A stretch of DNA of 64,000 nt from Leifsonia williamsii (GCF_030433685.1 NZ_JAROCF010000001.1:3348001-3412000), one strand, 5' to 3'; positions 41,164-51,588 are shown, numbered from the stretch's first letter. Made by a program: numbers and translations. Notes: generated by a model from the letters alone, not told the origin.

Positions 41164-42246
41164 ATGCAGGAGTTCCGTATCGCCGTCCCCGACGCCGCCC
41201 TCGACGATCTCGACCGGCGGCTGGACGCCACCATCCTGCCCGAGCCGACGCCCGGGGTGGACTGGTCGCGCGGCATCCCGCCCGCCGTGCTCGGCGAGCT
41301 GGTCGCCCGCTGGCGCGACCGATTCGACTGGCGCGCCCACGAGCGCCGGCTCAACGGATACGGGCAGCGGCTCGTGGAGGTCGACGGCTGCACGGTGCAC
41401 GCGCTGGTGGTCCGCGGAGGCAGGCCGGGACGGCTGCCCGTCGTGGTGACGCACGGGTGGCCGTACTCGTTCGTGTCGATGCTCGCGCTCGCGGAGCGGC
41501 TGCGCGGTGAGCTCGACGTGGTCATCCCCTCGCTGCCCGGCTACGGCTACTCGGACGTCCTGCCGGTGCCGTTCACCGGCTCCGCGGTCGCCGCCCGGTG
41601 GCACGGCCTGATGGAGGCGCTGGGCTACCCGCGGTACCTCACCTACGGCGAGGACGTCGGGGCGGAGGTGAGCGACTGGCTCGCGGCGACCCGGCCGGGC
41701 GCGGTCGCCGGCATTGTCGCCTCCCACGCCTCCTTCTCTGCCCGCGACCGGCCCGGGGTTGAGCTGAGCGACGAGGAGCGGGCGTTCCTGCGGAGCGTCG
41801 CCCCTCCGGCGGAGTCCGGGTACGCGCACCAGCAGGGCACGCGGCCCGACACCCTCGCCGCCGCCCTGATCGATTCGCCGAGCGGCCTCCTGGCCTGGAT
41901 CGCCGAGAAGGTGGCGGTGTGGAGCGACGGCGAAGGTCTCGAGCGGATCGATACCGACGACCTCCTGCTGAACGTCGCCGTCTACTGGTTCACGCGGTCG
42001 ATCGGCACGAGCTTCCGCCCCTACGCCGAAGGTGACGCCCAGGAGGGACCGCACCCGCTGATCGAGGTGCCCGCGTCGATCCTGATCCAGCGCCATGAAG
42101 CGGGCTACCCGCGCAGCCTCGCCGAGAAGACCTACACCGATATCCGTGCCTTCGAGCGGCTGGAGGCGGGCGGGCACTTCACCGCGTGGGAGGCTCCGGA
42201 GCGCGTGGCCGCCGCGATCATGTCCCTGGAGGCGGAGGTCCGCTGA
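41164..42246 (+). CDS. Epoxide hydrolase (EHN domain, alpha/beta hydrolase)
   Basis: A 360-residue epoxide hydrolase-like enzyme. The N-terminal EHN domain (about 3-100, FRIAVPDAALDDLDRRL and WRAHERRLN) is followed by VTHGWPYSF (HGxP oxyanion motif), LPGYGYSD, the nucleophile region YGEDVGAEVSDWL with Asp, and His near the end in EAGGHFTAWE. The ATG follows TACCGT by six bases (leaderless). Physiological substrate unknown. Confidence 0.92.
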   Translation: MQEFRIAVPDAALDDLDRRLDATILPEPTPGVDWSRGIPPAVLGELVARWRDRFDWRAHERRLNGYGQRLVEVDGCTVHALVVRGGRPGRLPVVVTHGWPYSFVSMLALAERLRGELDVVIPSLPGYGYSDVLPVPFTGSAVAARWHGLMEALGYPRYLTYGEDVGAEVSDWLAATRPGAVAGIVASHASFSARDRPGVELSDEERAFLRSVAPPAESGYAHQQGTRPDTLAAALIDSPSGLLAWIAEKVAVWSDGEGLERIDTDDLLLNVAVYWFTRSIGTSFRPYAEGDAQEGPHPLIEVPASILIQRHEAGYPRSLAEKTYTDIRAFERLEAGGHFTAWEAPERVAAAIMSLEAEVR

Positions 42247-42283
42247 GGGCCTGACGCTCGTCATGCCGCGGCGTTCTGCCTCG

Positions 42284-42392
42284 TTAAAGACAGCGGCGGC
42301 GGCGGACTTACCCGAAAAGTCCACCGCCGCCTACCGGGAACGCAGTACTGCCGTCCGCCCCCTAGCGGTTCGGCCTGCCATCCGGTTGCTTA
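42284..42392 (-). ncRNA. Probable small RNA with own promoter and terminator
   Basis: A gene-free stretch with a full promoter on the minus strand (see 42399-42426) and, about 60-95 bases downstream, a 15-bp terminator stem (42295-42331: GGCGGCGGTGGACTT with AAGTCCGCCGCCGCC, loop TTCGGGT) followed by GCTGTCTTT. The transcript would be about 105 bases and GC-rich, with no start codon plus ribosome site. It lacks the SRP-RNA tetraloop motif and the C-rich loops of 6C RNA on this strand. Identity unknown. Confidence 0.6.
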
Positions 42393-42398
42393 GTGCAC

Positions 42399-42426
42399 AC
42401 AGTAAACGCCTGTCATGAGATGTCAA
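42399..42426 (-). promoter_or_regulatory. Consensus promoter of the putative small RNA
   Basis: Read on the minus strand: TTGACA (42421-42426), 16 bases, TACTGT (42399-42404). Transcription would start near 42392. No open reading frame on this strand starts nearby. Confidence 0.7.
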
Positions 42427-42460
42427 CCCGTCGCAGACGATTTTCTTCGCGGAGGACGCA

Positions 42461-42492
42461 GAACGCCCCGCTCCGGTCGGAGCGGGGCGTTC
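42461..42492 (-). terminator. Terminator of the LAxTG surface-protein gene
   Basis: A perfect 14-bp stem GAACGCCCCGCTCC / GGAGCGGGGCGTTC with a 4-base loop, 20 bases past the stop. Confidence 0.85.
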
Positions 42493-42512
42493 GAGCGTGC
42501 GGGCGGCAGCCG

Positions 42513-43949
42513 TCAGGCGCGCGCCGCCCGGCGGCGGCGCGCCACGAGCAGGCCGGCGCCGACGAGCAGCAGCAGAGCCGCTCCCGCGACCGGCAGAGCG
42601 ATGTCCGAGCCGGTGTCGGCCAGCATGGCGCCATCCGTCGCGGCGGTGGCCGCCACGGCGGCGACCGTGAACGAGACACCCGCGACGAGGCCGGTCGTCT
42701 GTCCGACGACGACGAGGGTGTGCGGACCGGCGCCGAGCTGGGCGAGCTGCGCGGAGGTGAGGGTGATCTGCGCGACACCGTTCACGACCGGGAACGTGCC
42801 GACGAGCACGGGAGTCGAGTAGGCGTACACGTCGACGTAGGTGTCGTGCGCCGCCCAGGCGAGCTTCGCCTCGTACGACTGCGCCGGGTCGAGGCTCTCC
42901 GGAAGCTGCGCCGCCGAGGGCGACTGCACCGTGACGCCGTTCGCGGCGAAGTACGCGGGAAGGTCCGCCGACGAGGCGGCCGGAGCCGGGATGGCCGGCT
43001 TCTGCGGCGCCGGGATCCAGTCGGTGAGGTTGCTGTTCACCGCGGTGTCGGCGAAGCCGTCCTTGTGTCCGGTGACGCGGACGCCGACCTGCAGGCCCGC
43101 CTGGGCGTCGGTGATCGTGTAGGTGGGAGCGTCGGCCGCGCCCTCGATCTCGCCGCCGAACTGGCCGCCGCTGTAGAACCACTGGTAGCTGAAGGTGGTG
43201 CCTGCCGGCCATCCCGCGGTCGTCGCGGTCAGGGTGGCGCCGATCTTCGACTCCCCGGCGATGGTCACGGTGCCGGCGGCGAGCTGGTCCTGCGCGAAGG
43301 TGTAGGTCGCGTAGTTCCAGCGGATGCTCGTGACCGTGCTGGACGTGCCGTCCTGCGTGAGCACGCCGAAGCCCAGCACCTGCACCGTGTTGATGTCGAG
43401 TGCGGCGAGGATGTCGCCGAGGGCGGCGGGCGTGTTCGCGGGCAGCTCGGTGGCGTTCGCGTCACTCGCCGGGATGGCCTTGCTGCTGACCCACTGCTGG
43501 TCGCGCGAAGCGGTGTTGTCGCCGGCGACGGGCTGCGCGGGGCGGAGGGTGGTGAAGCCGCCGCTGCCGTAGTTCACCGGGATCTGGAAGAACGCGGGGT
43601 CGCTGGCAGCCGTGCTCGACCACGCCACCTCACCGTCATCGATCAGCGAGAGCAGCTGGTTGCCGGGGAGGCGCTCGGTGTCGGTGTAGCCGTAGATGAT
43701 CTGGGACGCGTCCGTGAGCGCCAGACCCTCGGCGGTGATGGAGGCCTTGTCGGCGGCGTTCGCGTAGCCCTGGTGCCAGCCGGGGTAGGTGGTCTCGTCG
43801 GGACGGATGTCGCCCGGGTGGACCACGGTGGTGTCGTCGGCCGAGGCCGGAGCAGCCGCGACGAGGGCGACGCCGCCGGTGAGGGCGAGGGTGATGCCGA
43901 GGGAGGTCGCGCGGACCGCCCAGGAGCGTCGGGAGTTTCGGGTCTTCAC
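42513..43949 (-). CDS. Secreted Ig-like surface protein with LAxTG anchor
   Basis: A 478-residue exported protein: signal peptide (about 1-37, ending PASADD), an extended region of unknown fold with a heme/HtaA-like or bacterial-exoprotein look but no firm match, an Ig-like domain (GESKIGATLTATTAGWPAG, read as KIGATLTAT...YQWFYSG) and a C-terminal LADTG, hydrophobic helix and RRRRAARA tail. LAxTG suits class E sortase. GTG 43949. It belongs to the surface cluster with two CWB2 proteins. Confidence 0.85.
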   Translation of the reverse strand: MKTRNSRRSWAVRATSLGITLALTGGVALVAAAPASADDTTVVHPGDIRPDETTYPGWHQGYANAADKASITAEGLALTDASQIIYGYTDTERLPGNQLLSLIDDGEVAWSSTAASDPAFFQIPVNYGSGGFTTLRPAQPVAGDNTASRDQQWVSSKAIPASDANATELPANTPAALGDILAALDINTVQVLGFGVLTQDGTSSTVTSIRWNYATYTFAQDQLAAGTVTIAGESKIGATLTATTAGWPAGTTFSYQWFYSGGQFGGEIEGAADAPTYTITDAQAGLQVGVRVTGHKDGFADTAVNSNLTDWIPAPQKPAIPAPAASSADLPAYFAANGVTVQSPSAAQLPESLDPAQSYEAKLAWAAHDTYVDVYAYSTPVLVGTFPVVNGVAQITLTSAQLAQLGAGPHTLVVVGQTTGLVAGVSFTVAAVAATAATDGAMLADTGSDIALPVAGAALLLLVGAGLLVARRRRAARA

Positions 43950-44029
43950 GTGATGTGCACCTGTCAGGTCGTCGTCGAACACTGCCGGGAAAGCCTGACG
44001 CGACGACCGGAACCCGCCGAGAATTCCCC

Positions 44030-44056
44030 TCACAAATCATATGGGAACGTTTGTGA
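44030..44056. promoter_or_regulatory. Dyad and -10 box upstream of the LAxTG surface gene
   Basis: A perfect inverted repeat TCACAAA-N13-TTTGTGA (44030-44056) encloses a TATGAT -10 hexamer for the minus strand (44036-44041). The regulator is not identified. The position, 81-107 bases before the GTG, fits an operator over the promoter. Confidence 0.55.
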
Positions 44057-44062
44057 TGGGAA

Positions 44063-44092
44063 ACACCCCCGAGCGAGGGGGCTCGGGGGTGT
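44063..44092 (-). terminator. Terminator of the CWB2 gene at 44105
   Basis: A perfect 12-bp stem ACACCCCCGAGC / GCTCGGGGGTGT with a 6-base loop, 12 bases past the stop codon of the upstream minus-strand gene. Confidence 0.85.
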
Positions 44093-44104
44093 CTCCGGGC
44101 GGTG

Positions 44105-45151
44105 TCACGGCATCATGGGCCCGATGATCGTGCGCGCGTCGCAGCTCTGGAGTGATGTCTCCTCGGCGACGGCGGCAGGTCCGCCCAGGAAGATCGCATC
44201 GGTCAGCTTCAGCGCCTGGGCCGTCTTCGTCACCTCCGGCGGCATGCAGATGTCCGGGACGATGAAGAGCGGCTGTCCTTGGCTGCCGGCGACGGAGGAT
44301 CCGACGAGGGCGTCGGGGAAGTTCTGCCCCGAGGCGATGTACGCCCGCGTCGCACTCGTCCAAGTGGCCCCGACCGCTGCCGCGGTCGCGTAGCGATCCG
44401 TGCCGCCGAGCCTGGTCACCGTCGCTACCGGGCGCACGGACGCGAGCAGCTTGTCCGGGATCACTGCGGCACCACCGACGGCGTAGATCGTCGTCGGCTT
44501 CATCCGCTTGATGAGCGCTACGACGGTGGAGTGCAGCGTCGGCGCTTGTCCATCGACGAGCAGGACCGGCGCCCCGTCCCGCGCTGCCGCCGCGCCCGCG
44601 GAGAGGGCGTCCGGGTAGTCCGCGGCCGTCGCCAGGTACACCGCGGGCACGGTCCCGGGGAACGCCCGGTCGGCCAGCCCCCAGGAGGTGGTGTACCGGT
44701 TGGCACCGCCCTCGCGCACGACGGAGGACGCCAGCGGTACGACGGTCCGCTCGACCGCCGCGGAGATGCTGGACGTCCCGCCCACGAGCACGATCCGCTT
44801 GGGCTTGAGCCGCTCCAGCTCCGCGCGGACGGGCAGCGGCAGCCCCCACGGCGTCGTCAGCAGCAGCGGAGCCTTCGCCCGGGCGGCGATCGGACCGGCC
44901 GACAGCGCGTCCGGGAAGTTCAGCCCGCTGGCCAGGTAGACCGTGTCGGCCGTGCCCGGGTAGGTCGCCCGGGAGGCCGCGACCGCCGTCGCGTAGCGAT
45001 CGTCGCCCTGCAGCCGGCTCTTCTCGTGGAGGACGAGCGGTGTCCCGCCCTCGTTGTAGTCGAACTCGTAGGCGGCGGCCGGCCCGGCGGCCGCCAACGC
45101 CGTCACGACGACGGCGGCTGCCGCACAGGCGCTGAGAATGCGTCGGATCAT
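44105..45151 (-). CDS. Cell-wall-binding repeat 2 (CWB2) family protein
   Basis: A 348-residue exported protein. Signal peptide (about 1-25, AAAGPAAA), a short linker, then three CWB2 (PF04122-type) repeats, each with an RYATAVAAS-like start, VYLASGLNFPDALS and PLLL...LKPKRIVLVGG. CWB2 triads bind anionic cell-wall polymers in Clostridioides difficile surface proteins. Here nothing but CWB2 is present, so it may be a wall-bound scaffold. ATG 45151 has AGGAGAAG. Downstream of the metalloprotease gene, perhaps in one operon. Confidence 0.9.
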   Translation of the reverse strand: MIRRILSACAAAAVVVTALAAAGPAAAYEFDYNEGGTPLVLHEKSRLQGDDRYATAVAASRATYPGTADTVYLASGLNFPDALSAGPIAARAKAPLLLTTPWGLPLPVRAELERLKPKRIVLVGGTSSISAAVERTVVPLASSVVREGGANRYTTSWGLADRAFPGTVPAVYLATAADYPDALSAGAAAARDGAPVLLVDGQAPTLHSTVVALIKRMKPTTIYAVGGAAVIPDKLLASVRPVATVTRLGGTDRYATAAAVGATWTSATRAYIASGQNFPDALVGSSVAGSQGQPLFIVPDICMPPEVTKTAQALKLTDAIFLGGPAAVAEETSLQSCDARTIIGPMMP

Positions 45152-45198
45152 GAGACTCTTCTCCTTCGTGGAGTGGTGGAGGGAAACGCGGAGGTCGG

Positions 45199-47124
45199 TC
45201 AGGCGCACAGCTGCATCTCTGCGACCGCGGCGGTCAGCGACGTCGTGCCGCCGACCAGGGTGAAGGTGCGGGTGCCGAGCCGTCCGAGCTCGGCGAGAAC
45301 ACCCTTGGGAACGCAGGTCCCCGGCGACAGGAACACCGGCGATCCGGTGCGCGCCGCGAGCGGCGGCGTCACGATCCCGTCGGGGAAGTTCATCCCGTTG
45401 ACGATGAACGCCCCGCTGGATGTGCTGAAGCCGTCCTTGCTCAGCGCGATGGCCGTCTCGAACCGGTCCGCACCGTAGACCCGCTTCGTGTCGGCGACGG
45501 CCGCCTTGACCGTGTTCACCGTCCCGTCGGCGACCGCGGCCGTTCCGCCGGCCACCCGCACGCGGGTCGTCTTGAGCTTCGTCAGCAACGAGGCCGTCGG
45601 CGCGTCGATGCCGGCATTCGCGGCGGTGTTGACCAGCAGCAGCGGGCCGTTGGCGCGCGCAGCCGCAGCACCCGCCCCGAGCGCGTCGGGGAACGCGTCA
45701 CCCGAAGCGACGTACGCGCTGCCCGCGGAGGCGAAGGCATACGTCGCGAGGCGGCGGGAGGTGTCGTAGCGGTCGACACCACCCACTCGCGCCATCGTCG
45801 TGGTGAGCTTGGCGAGTGCGGCGCACACGGCGTCGGAGACGGAGGCTGTGCCTCCCGCAACGACGATCCTCGCCGGCTTGAGCCGTGCGATCTCGGTGGC
45901 GGTCGCCGCCGGGAGACCCGCGGCCTGCGTGAGCAGGAGGGGCCCGCCGAGCTTGCTCGCGACCGGCCCCGCGGCGAGCGCGTCGGGGAAGGCGTCGCCG
46001 TTCGCGACGACCACGACCGGCGCCGTCGACGGGAAGGCGGCGCGCGAGACCGCGGCGGCCGAGGCGTAGCGGTCGGCACCCTGGATGCGATCGACCGCGA
46101 CGGCGCCCGCGGCGGTGACGGGGCGGCACTGACCGACGCCCTGCCACGTGGTGAGAGGAAAGTTCTTCACTGCGACGCAGACGATGTGCGCGCCCGCAGC
46201 CATGGTGACGGTGATGTCGAAGCCGCGCGGGGTTCCGACGATCAGACCCAATGCGCTGTCGACGTCGGGCCGACGTACGGTGGTGGCACGCTCGGCAACC
46301 GTCGCACCGTCGATCGTCACGCGGACGGACGCGGCGGCGAACTGATCGGGATCGACCCCCCAGCCGACAACGCGCGCGGTTCCCGGCGAGAGGACCGTGA
46401 CCGAGTCGAGACTGCCACGCGGCGCAGCGCCGGTGAGGTATGTCAGCCCGGCGATGTCGCCCTTCTGGTAGGTCTTGGCGGTGTAGTCGGACGGATGCAT
46501 GACCTGATAGCTACCCGCGAAGCTGGCGCTGTAGTGGTCGAGACCCAGGACATGCCCGATCTCGTGCGCGAGCACATGGCGACGATCGACCTCGGCGTAG
46601 CGGTCGACCATGGGCACCACCCACACGTAGCCGGCGCTGGCCAGGTACTCACCCGGGCTCGCCCGCGGGACGACGAGTGGTTGAGCGCACGCTGCGGATC
46701 CCGTTCGGCACGGCACCTGCGGCTCCGTGAGGACGTAGATCTCGTGCTCGCGCGGCTGCTTCTCGGGGAACTGCCCGGCCACGATGTTGAGGTTGGCCAC
46801 GCCGAGACCTCGGAGTTCGTCGGCGACTGCCTGCATCGGCGCACGATAGAGCTCGGCGCGGCTCGACGTCACGAATCGGACGGTGTAATCACGCACGTTG
46901 GCGCGAATGCCGGCGTAGGTCAGGAAACCCGCTGTCCCTCCCAGCGACAAAGGGCCCTCCGGAATCCGGTGGCCCGTCTCGAGGTCGACCGCCGGGAGAG
47001 CATCGTCGTCGAGCCCCTCGACCGCACCCGCCGGCAGCGCCCCGCCACCTGCGAGCACGAGTCCCGCCAGCACCGCGACCACGGCGACAGCACCGCCTCC
47101 TCGTCGCTTCGTTCGTATCCCCAT
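45199..47124 (-). CDS. Secreted zinc metalloprotease with three CWB2 repeats
   Basis: A 641-residue exported protein. Signal peptide (about 1-34), a metzincin-like protease domain with HEIGHVLGLDH near residue 190 and a following Met-turn-like YQVMHPSD, then a beta domain and three CWB2 repeats (about 335-641: DRYASAAAVSRAAFP, FPDALAAG, RIVVAGGT). The wall-bound protease may trim surface proteins, possibly including its two neighbours; that is inference. ATG 47124 with AAAGGAA. Its start is 33 bases after an XRE regulator gene on the same strand. Confidence 0.9.
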   Translation of the reverse strand: MGIRTKRRGGGAVAVVAVLAGLVLAGGGALPAGAVEGLDDDALPAVDLETGHRIPEGPLSLGGTAGFLTYAGIRANVRDYTVRFVTSSRAELYRAPMQAVADELRGLGVANLNIVAGQFPEKQPREHEIYVLTEPQVPCRTGSAACAQPLVVPRASPGEYLASAGYVWVVPMVDRYAEVDRRHVLAHEIGHVLGLDHYSASFAGSYQVMHPSDYTAKTYQKGDIAGLTYLTGAAPRGSLDSVTVLSPGTARVVGWGVDPDQFAAASVRVTIDGATVAERATTVRRPDVDSALGLIVGTPRGFDITVTMAAGAHIVCVAVKNFPLTTWQGVGQCRPVTAAGAVAVDRIQGADRYASAAAVSRAAFPSTAPVVVVANGDAFPDALAAGPVASKLGGPLLLTQAAGLPAATATEIARLKPARIVVAGGTASVSDAVCAALAKLTTTMARVGGVDRYDTSRRLATYAFASAGSAYVASGDAFPDALGAGAAAARANGPLLLVNTAANAGIDAPTASLLTKLKTTRVRVAGGTAAVADGTVNTVKAAVADTKRVYGADRFETAIALSKDGFSTSSGAFIVNGMNFPDGIVTPPLAARTGSPVFLSPGTCVPKGVLAELGRLGTRTFTLVGGTTSLTAAVAEMQLCA

Positions 47125-47156
47125 ACGTGTTCCTTTCTTCTGCCGGACGACCCTCG

Positions 47157-47420
47157 TCACACCGCTCCCCCGCCGATCCCGCGCCCGCTCAGCAGCGCGG
47201 CCGGGTCCACCTCGAGCCAGTTCGCGACGAGCTCCAGCTCGCTCAGGCTGAACTCGAGGTGGCCCTGGCGACGGCGTTGCGCCGCGCGCTCGCTGAGGCC
47301 GAGCACCTCGGCCAGCTCGCGGTTGGTCGCGCGGCGGGCCGCCATCAGCATCCGGACGCGTGTCGCGACCCGTTGCGAGAGGGAGGCCGCCCTGTCGGTG
47401 GAGGCGGGGAAGATCGTCAT
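47157..47420 (-). CDS. XRE-type DNA-binding protein
   Basis: An 87-residue protein, almost all HTH: ATNRELAEVLGLSERAAQRRRQG (helix 2-turn-helix 3, about 30-52) and FSLSELELVANWLEV. It lies directly upstream of the metalloprotease on the same strand, so it probably controls the surface operon. It is divergent from a second XRE gene whose FSLADVEAFARFL tail is similar in plan. Confidence 0.85.
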   Translation of the reverse strand: MTIFPASTDRAASLSQRVATRVRMLMAARRATNRELAEVLGLSERAAQRRRQGHLEFSLSELELVANWLEVDPAALLSGRGIGGGAV

Positions 47421-47447
47421 GAAGGCAGTCTTGCGTTCCTAGAACGG

Positions 47448-47458
47448 CATTGTCAATG
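47448..47458. promoter_or_regulatory. Small palindrome between divergent XRE genes
   Basis: CATTG-T-CAATG, perfect 5-base arms, 28 bases before the 47420 start. It overlaps a TTGACA hexamer read on the minus strand (47451-47456). It is a candidate operator for either XRE protein. Confidence 0.4.
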
Positions 47459-47531
47459 TTTCACGACGCATTTCAGCGACGCCGTCTCGACACGTCACCG
47501 CCTCCCGGACTCCGCCCGACATGATGGGGAC

Positions 47532-48008
47532 ATGGCACGTCACAAGCAGGACCCGCCGAGTCATTTCGGCGACCTCGTCGCCGAGGCGATCCGGCGCGGG
47601 ATGCGGCAGCTCCGGCTGTCCGGGCGCGGGCTCGCCCACGAGCTCGGGAGGTCGGAGACCTACGTCCGCGACCGCATCAGCGGCAAGTACGAGTTCTCCC
47701 TCGCCGACGTGGAGGCGTTCGCCCGCTTCCTCGGCACCCAGCCGGAGGACTTCATCGCCCGCATCGACAGGGAGGTGCTGGAGGCGTCGCTGCGCTCGCG
47801 CGGCACACCGCCGCCCCGCGTGGTCCCCCTCGTCGACGCCGCGACGGGCGGTCGCGTCCGGCCGCGCGGCGGCTCTGTCGGTGCCGCCGGGCATACTCTC
47901 CCCGACGCCGACGACTTCGACTACGCGGACGGCGGCGTCTCCACGGGGGACGTGGGCCTCGCCGCCAAACCGGAGGGGAGGACGACGGAGCGCGACGCAC
48001 GCGGCTGA
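47532..48008 (+). CDS. XRE-family regulator, partner of ImmA/IrrE-like peptidase
   Basis: A 158-residue protein: HTH at about 25-60 (SGRGLAHELGRSETYVRDRISGKYEFSLADVEAFARFLG, core GRSETYVRDRISG), then a Pro/Gly/Asp-rich disordered tail. It is 53 bases upstream of an ImmA/IrrE-like metallopeptidase gene on the same strand. Such pairs form phage-type or stress switches in which the peptidase cleaves or destabilises the repressor. No phage genes are around it. Confidence 0.85.
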   Translation: MARHKQDPPSHFGDLVAEAIRRGMRQLRLSGRGLAHELGRSETYVRDRISGKYEFSLADVEAFARFLGTQPEDFIARIDREVLEASLRSRGTPPPRVVPLVDAATGGRVRPRGGSVGAAGHTLPDADDFDYADGGVSTGDVGLAAKPEGRTTERDARG

Positions 48009-48061
48009 CGCGGGGCGCCGCCGGAGCAGCGCGCCGCACGGCGCGCGGAACAGGGGGAACG

Positions 48062-48460
48062 ATGCGGATGCTGCTGGGGATGGCGGCCGACCGGGGGCTG
48101 CGGGTGTGCGCCGCGCACCTCCCACCGGGGATCATGGGGTACTACTCGCCCGACGAGTCGCGGATCTACTTCGACGTCGGGCTCACGCCGTCGGAGCGGC
48201 GCACCACGATCGCGCATGAGCTCGGCCATCACGACTACGGGCACCGGGGCAACAGCTCGCGCGCCGAGCGCCTGGCCGACAGCTACGCGGCCGACCTGCT
48301 GATCGACCCGTACGACTACGCGGCGCTCGAGCTGGTCAACCCGGACATCGCGCACATCGCCGAGGAGCTGTGCGTCACCGAGCAGCTGGTGCGCCACTTC
48401 CAGGAGAACTGCCTGCAACGGGTGGGCGATCGGGTCATGCGGGTACAGGGCGCGCTGTAA
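48062..48460 (+). CDS. ImmA/IrrE-family metallopeptidase
   Basis: A 132-residue zinc metallopeptidase of the COG2856 type. HELGHHDYGH supplies the HExxH motif, and AERLADSYAADLLI the downstream acidic helix with the third ligand. IYFDVGLTPSERRTTIAHELG is characteristic (core LTPSERRTTIA). GGGGGAACG precedes ATG 48062. It is paired with the XRE gene just upstream. Confidence 0.92.
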   Translation: MRMLLGMAADRGLRVCAAHLPPGIMGYYSPDESRIYFDVGLTPSERRTTIAHELGHHDYGHRGNSSRAERLADSYAADLLIDPYDYAALELVNPDIAHIAEELCVTEQLVRHFQENCLQRVGDRVMRVQGAL

Positions 48461-48506
48461 GGGCGAGGCGGCTGTCCGCCGGCCGCGGCAGCGCGCCCCG
48501 CCTGGC

Positions 48507-50051
<1,545 letters not shown>

Positions 50052-50089
50052 GCGCCGACCGGTATCCTGGAGATGCGGGCGGGAGCCGG

Positions 50090-51499
50090 TCAACCGGGTT
50101 GCGGCGCCGCGCTCCGCGACTCCGCCGTCCGCCCGGGCAGGAAGCCCGAGACGACCGCCCCTCCCACCGCCACGACGACGAGCACGACCATCGCGAGCAC
50201 GTAGCCGCCGGCGCGCTGCCCCGCACCGAAGCCCAGCACCGTCGCGACGATGGCGGTGCCGAAACTCGACCCAAGGTTCGAGACGCTGCGCGAGAGCCCG
50301 GAGATCTCGCCCTGCTGCTCCTCCGGGAACGCGGACTGCACCACGTTGACGCTCGGTGTCAGCATCACGCCGACCCCGAGGCCGATGACCAGGAGCCCCG
50401 GCACGTACGGCCAGCCGCCCGGCAGCTCGCCGACGAAGAGCAGGAGCACCGTCCCGATCGCCGTCACCACGAATCCGCCCAGGATGAGGGTGCGCTGCGC
50501 GACGAGTCGCACCAGCCTCCCCGCCGCCAGCGACGACACGAGGATGCCGATGGTCGCCGCCGTGAAGATGACCCCGGTCTGGATGGCGTCGTACTGCCGC
50601 ACCACCTGCAGGTGACTGGACACCAGGAACGAGACGCCCATCAGCAGCAGCCACTGGAAGTTCTGCGTGATGAGACCGAGGTCGGAGACGCGATTGGCGA
50701 ACAGCGACGTCGAGATCAGCGGCTCGCGCCCCTGCCGCTCCAACCTCCGGATCCATGCGATGAACCCGGCGATGATCGCGGCGCCGGCGACGAGCAGGGC
50801 GACCGCGAAGAGCGGCGTGCGGTCGATGGCGAGGATTCCGGCGACGAAGACGACGAGGCCTCCGCCCGACAGCAGGGCGCCGACGCCGTCGTAGCTGCGG
50901 CCGGGGTCGGCGGGCAGCGGATCCTTGAGCCGCAGCGCGAACACGATGATGACGACGATGACGAGCGCCTGGAACAGGAACGCGGCGCGCCACGAGATGG
51001 TGCTGCAGATCCAGCCGCCGATCAGCGGGCCGGTCGCCGCGCCGATCCCGCCCGCCGCGCTGACGAGGCCGAACGCGCGCGCCCGCCCCTGCACGTCCTT
51101 CCAGTAGAGCGTGACGAGGATGTACACGGGAGGGATCAGCAGCGCGGTGCCCGCCCCCTCGAGCACCGAGTTGCCGAGGATCAGCAGCCCGAGCCCCGGC
51201 GACAGCGCGCTCAGCACCGCCCCCACCCCGTACACGCCGAGGCCGAGCAGGAAGCACACCTTGCGGCCGAGCAGATCGGTCAGCTTGCCGAACGGGACCA
51301 TCAACGCCGCCATCGTCAGCAGGAACAGCGTGATGGAGAGCTGGATGCCCGACACGGTGGTCCCGAGATCGCGGCTCATGTCGTTGAGCATCACGTTCAT
51401 GTTGGAGCCCGCGAACGAGCAGATGAACTGTGCGAGCGCGAGCGGGAGGAGCGTCCATCCCGCCGCCGTGCGGGCCGTACCCGCGCCTGTCCCCGCCAT
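50090..51499 (-). CDS. DHA2-family MFS exporter
   Basis: A 469-residue membrane protein with about 14 hydrophobic segments. GKLTDLLGRKVCFLLGL is motif A, GGIGAATGPLIGGWI motif C, and NMNVMLNDMSRDL the DHA2 helix 1 region. It is 128 bases upstream of rox on the same strand, with the RAE in between, so it is outside RAE control unless by divergent effects. Drug export is likely. Confidence 0.9.
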   Translation of the reverse strand: MAGTGAGTARTAAGWTLLPLALAQFICSFAGSNMNVMLNDMSRDLGTTVSGIQLSITLFLLTMAALMVPFGKLTDLLGRKVCFLLGLGVYGVGAVLSALSPGLGLLILGNSVLEGAGTALLIPPVYILVTLYWKDVQGRARAFGLVSAAGGIGAATGPLIGGWICSTISWRAAFLFQALVIVVIIVFALRLKDPLPADPGRSYDGVGALLSGGGLVVFVAGILAIDRTPLFAVALLVAGAAIIAGFIAWIRRLERQGREPLISTSLFANRVSDLGLITQNFQWLLLMGVSFLVSSHLQVVRQYDAIQTGVIFTAATIGILVSSLAAGRLVRLVAQRTLILGGFVVTAIGTVLLLFVGELPGGWPYVPGLLVIGLGVGVMLTPSVNVVQSAFPEEQQGEISGLSRSVSNLGSSFGTAIVATVLGFGAGQRAGGYVLAMVVLVVVAVGGAVVSGFLPGRTAESRSAAPQPG

Positions 51500-51588
51500 G
51501 CTGCGCCCCTCTCGCCGCGGTGTGTGTGTGGCGAGCGAACGCTAACGCCGCGGGTGGGCGGGTGGCTACGGGGAAGGTGCGGCGGGCA

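Noticed and set aside
42284..42392. SRP RNA, 6C RNA or tmRNA
   Set aside because: No GGAAG tetraloop helix, the C-rich loops are on the wrong strand, and there is no tRNA-like end.
47157..48460. Prophage regulatory region
   Set aside because: XRE plus ImmA-like genes are phage-like, but no integrase, structural or lysis genes and no att sites are near.
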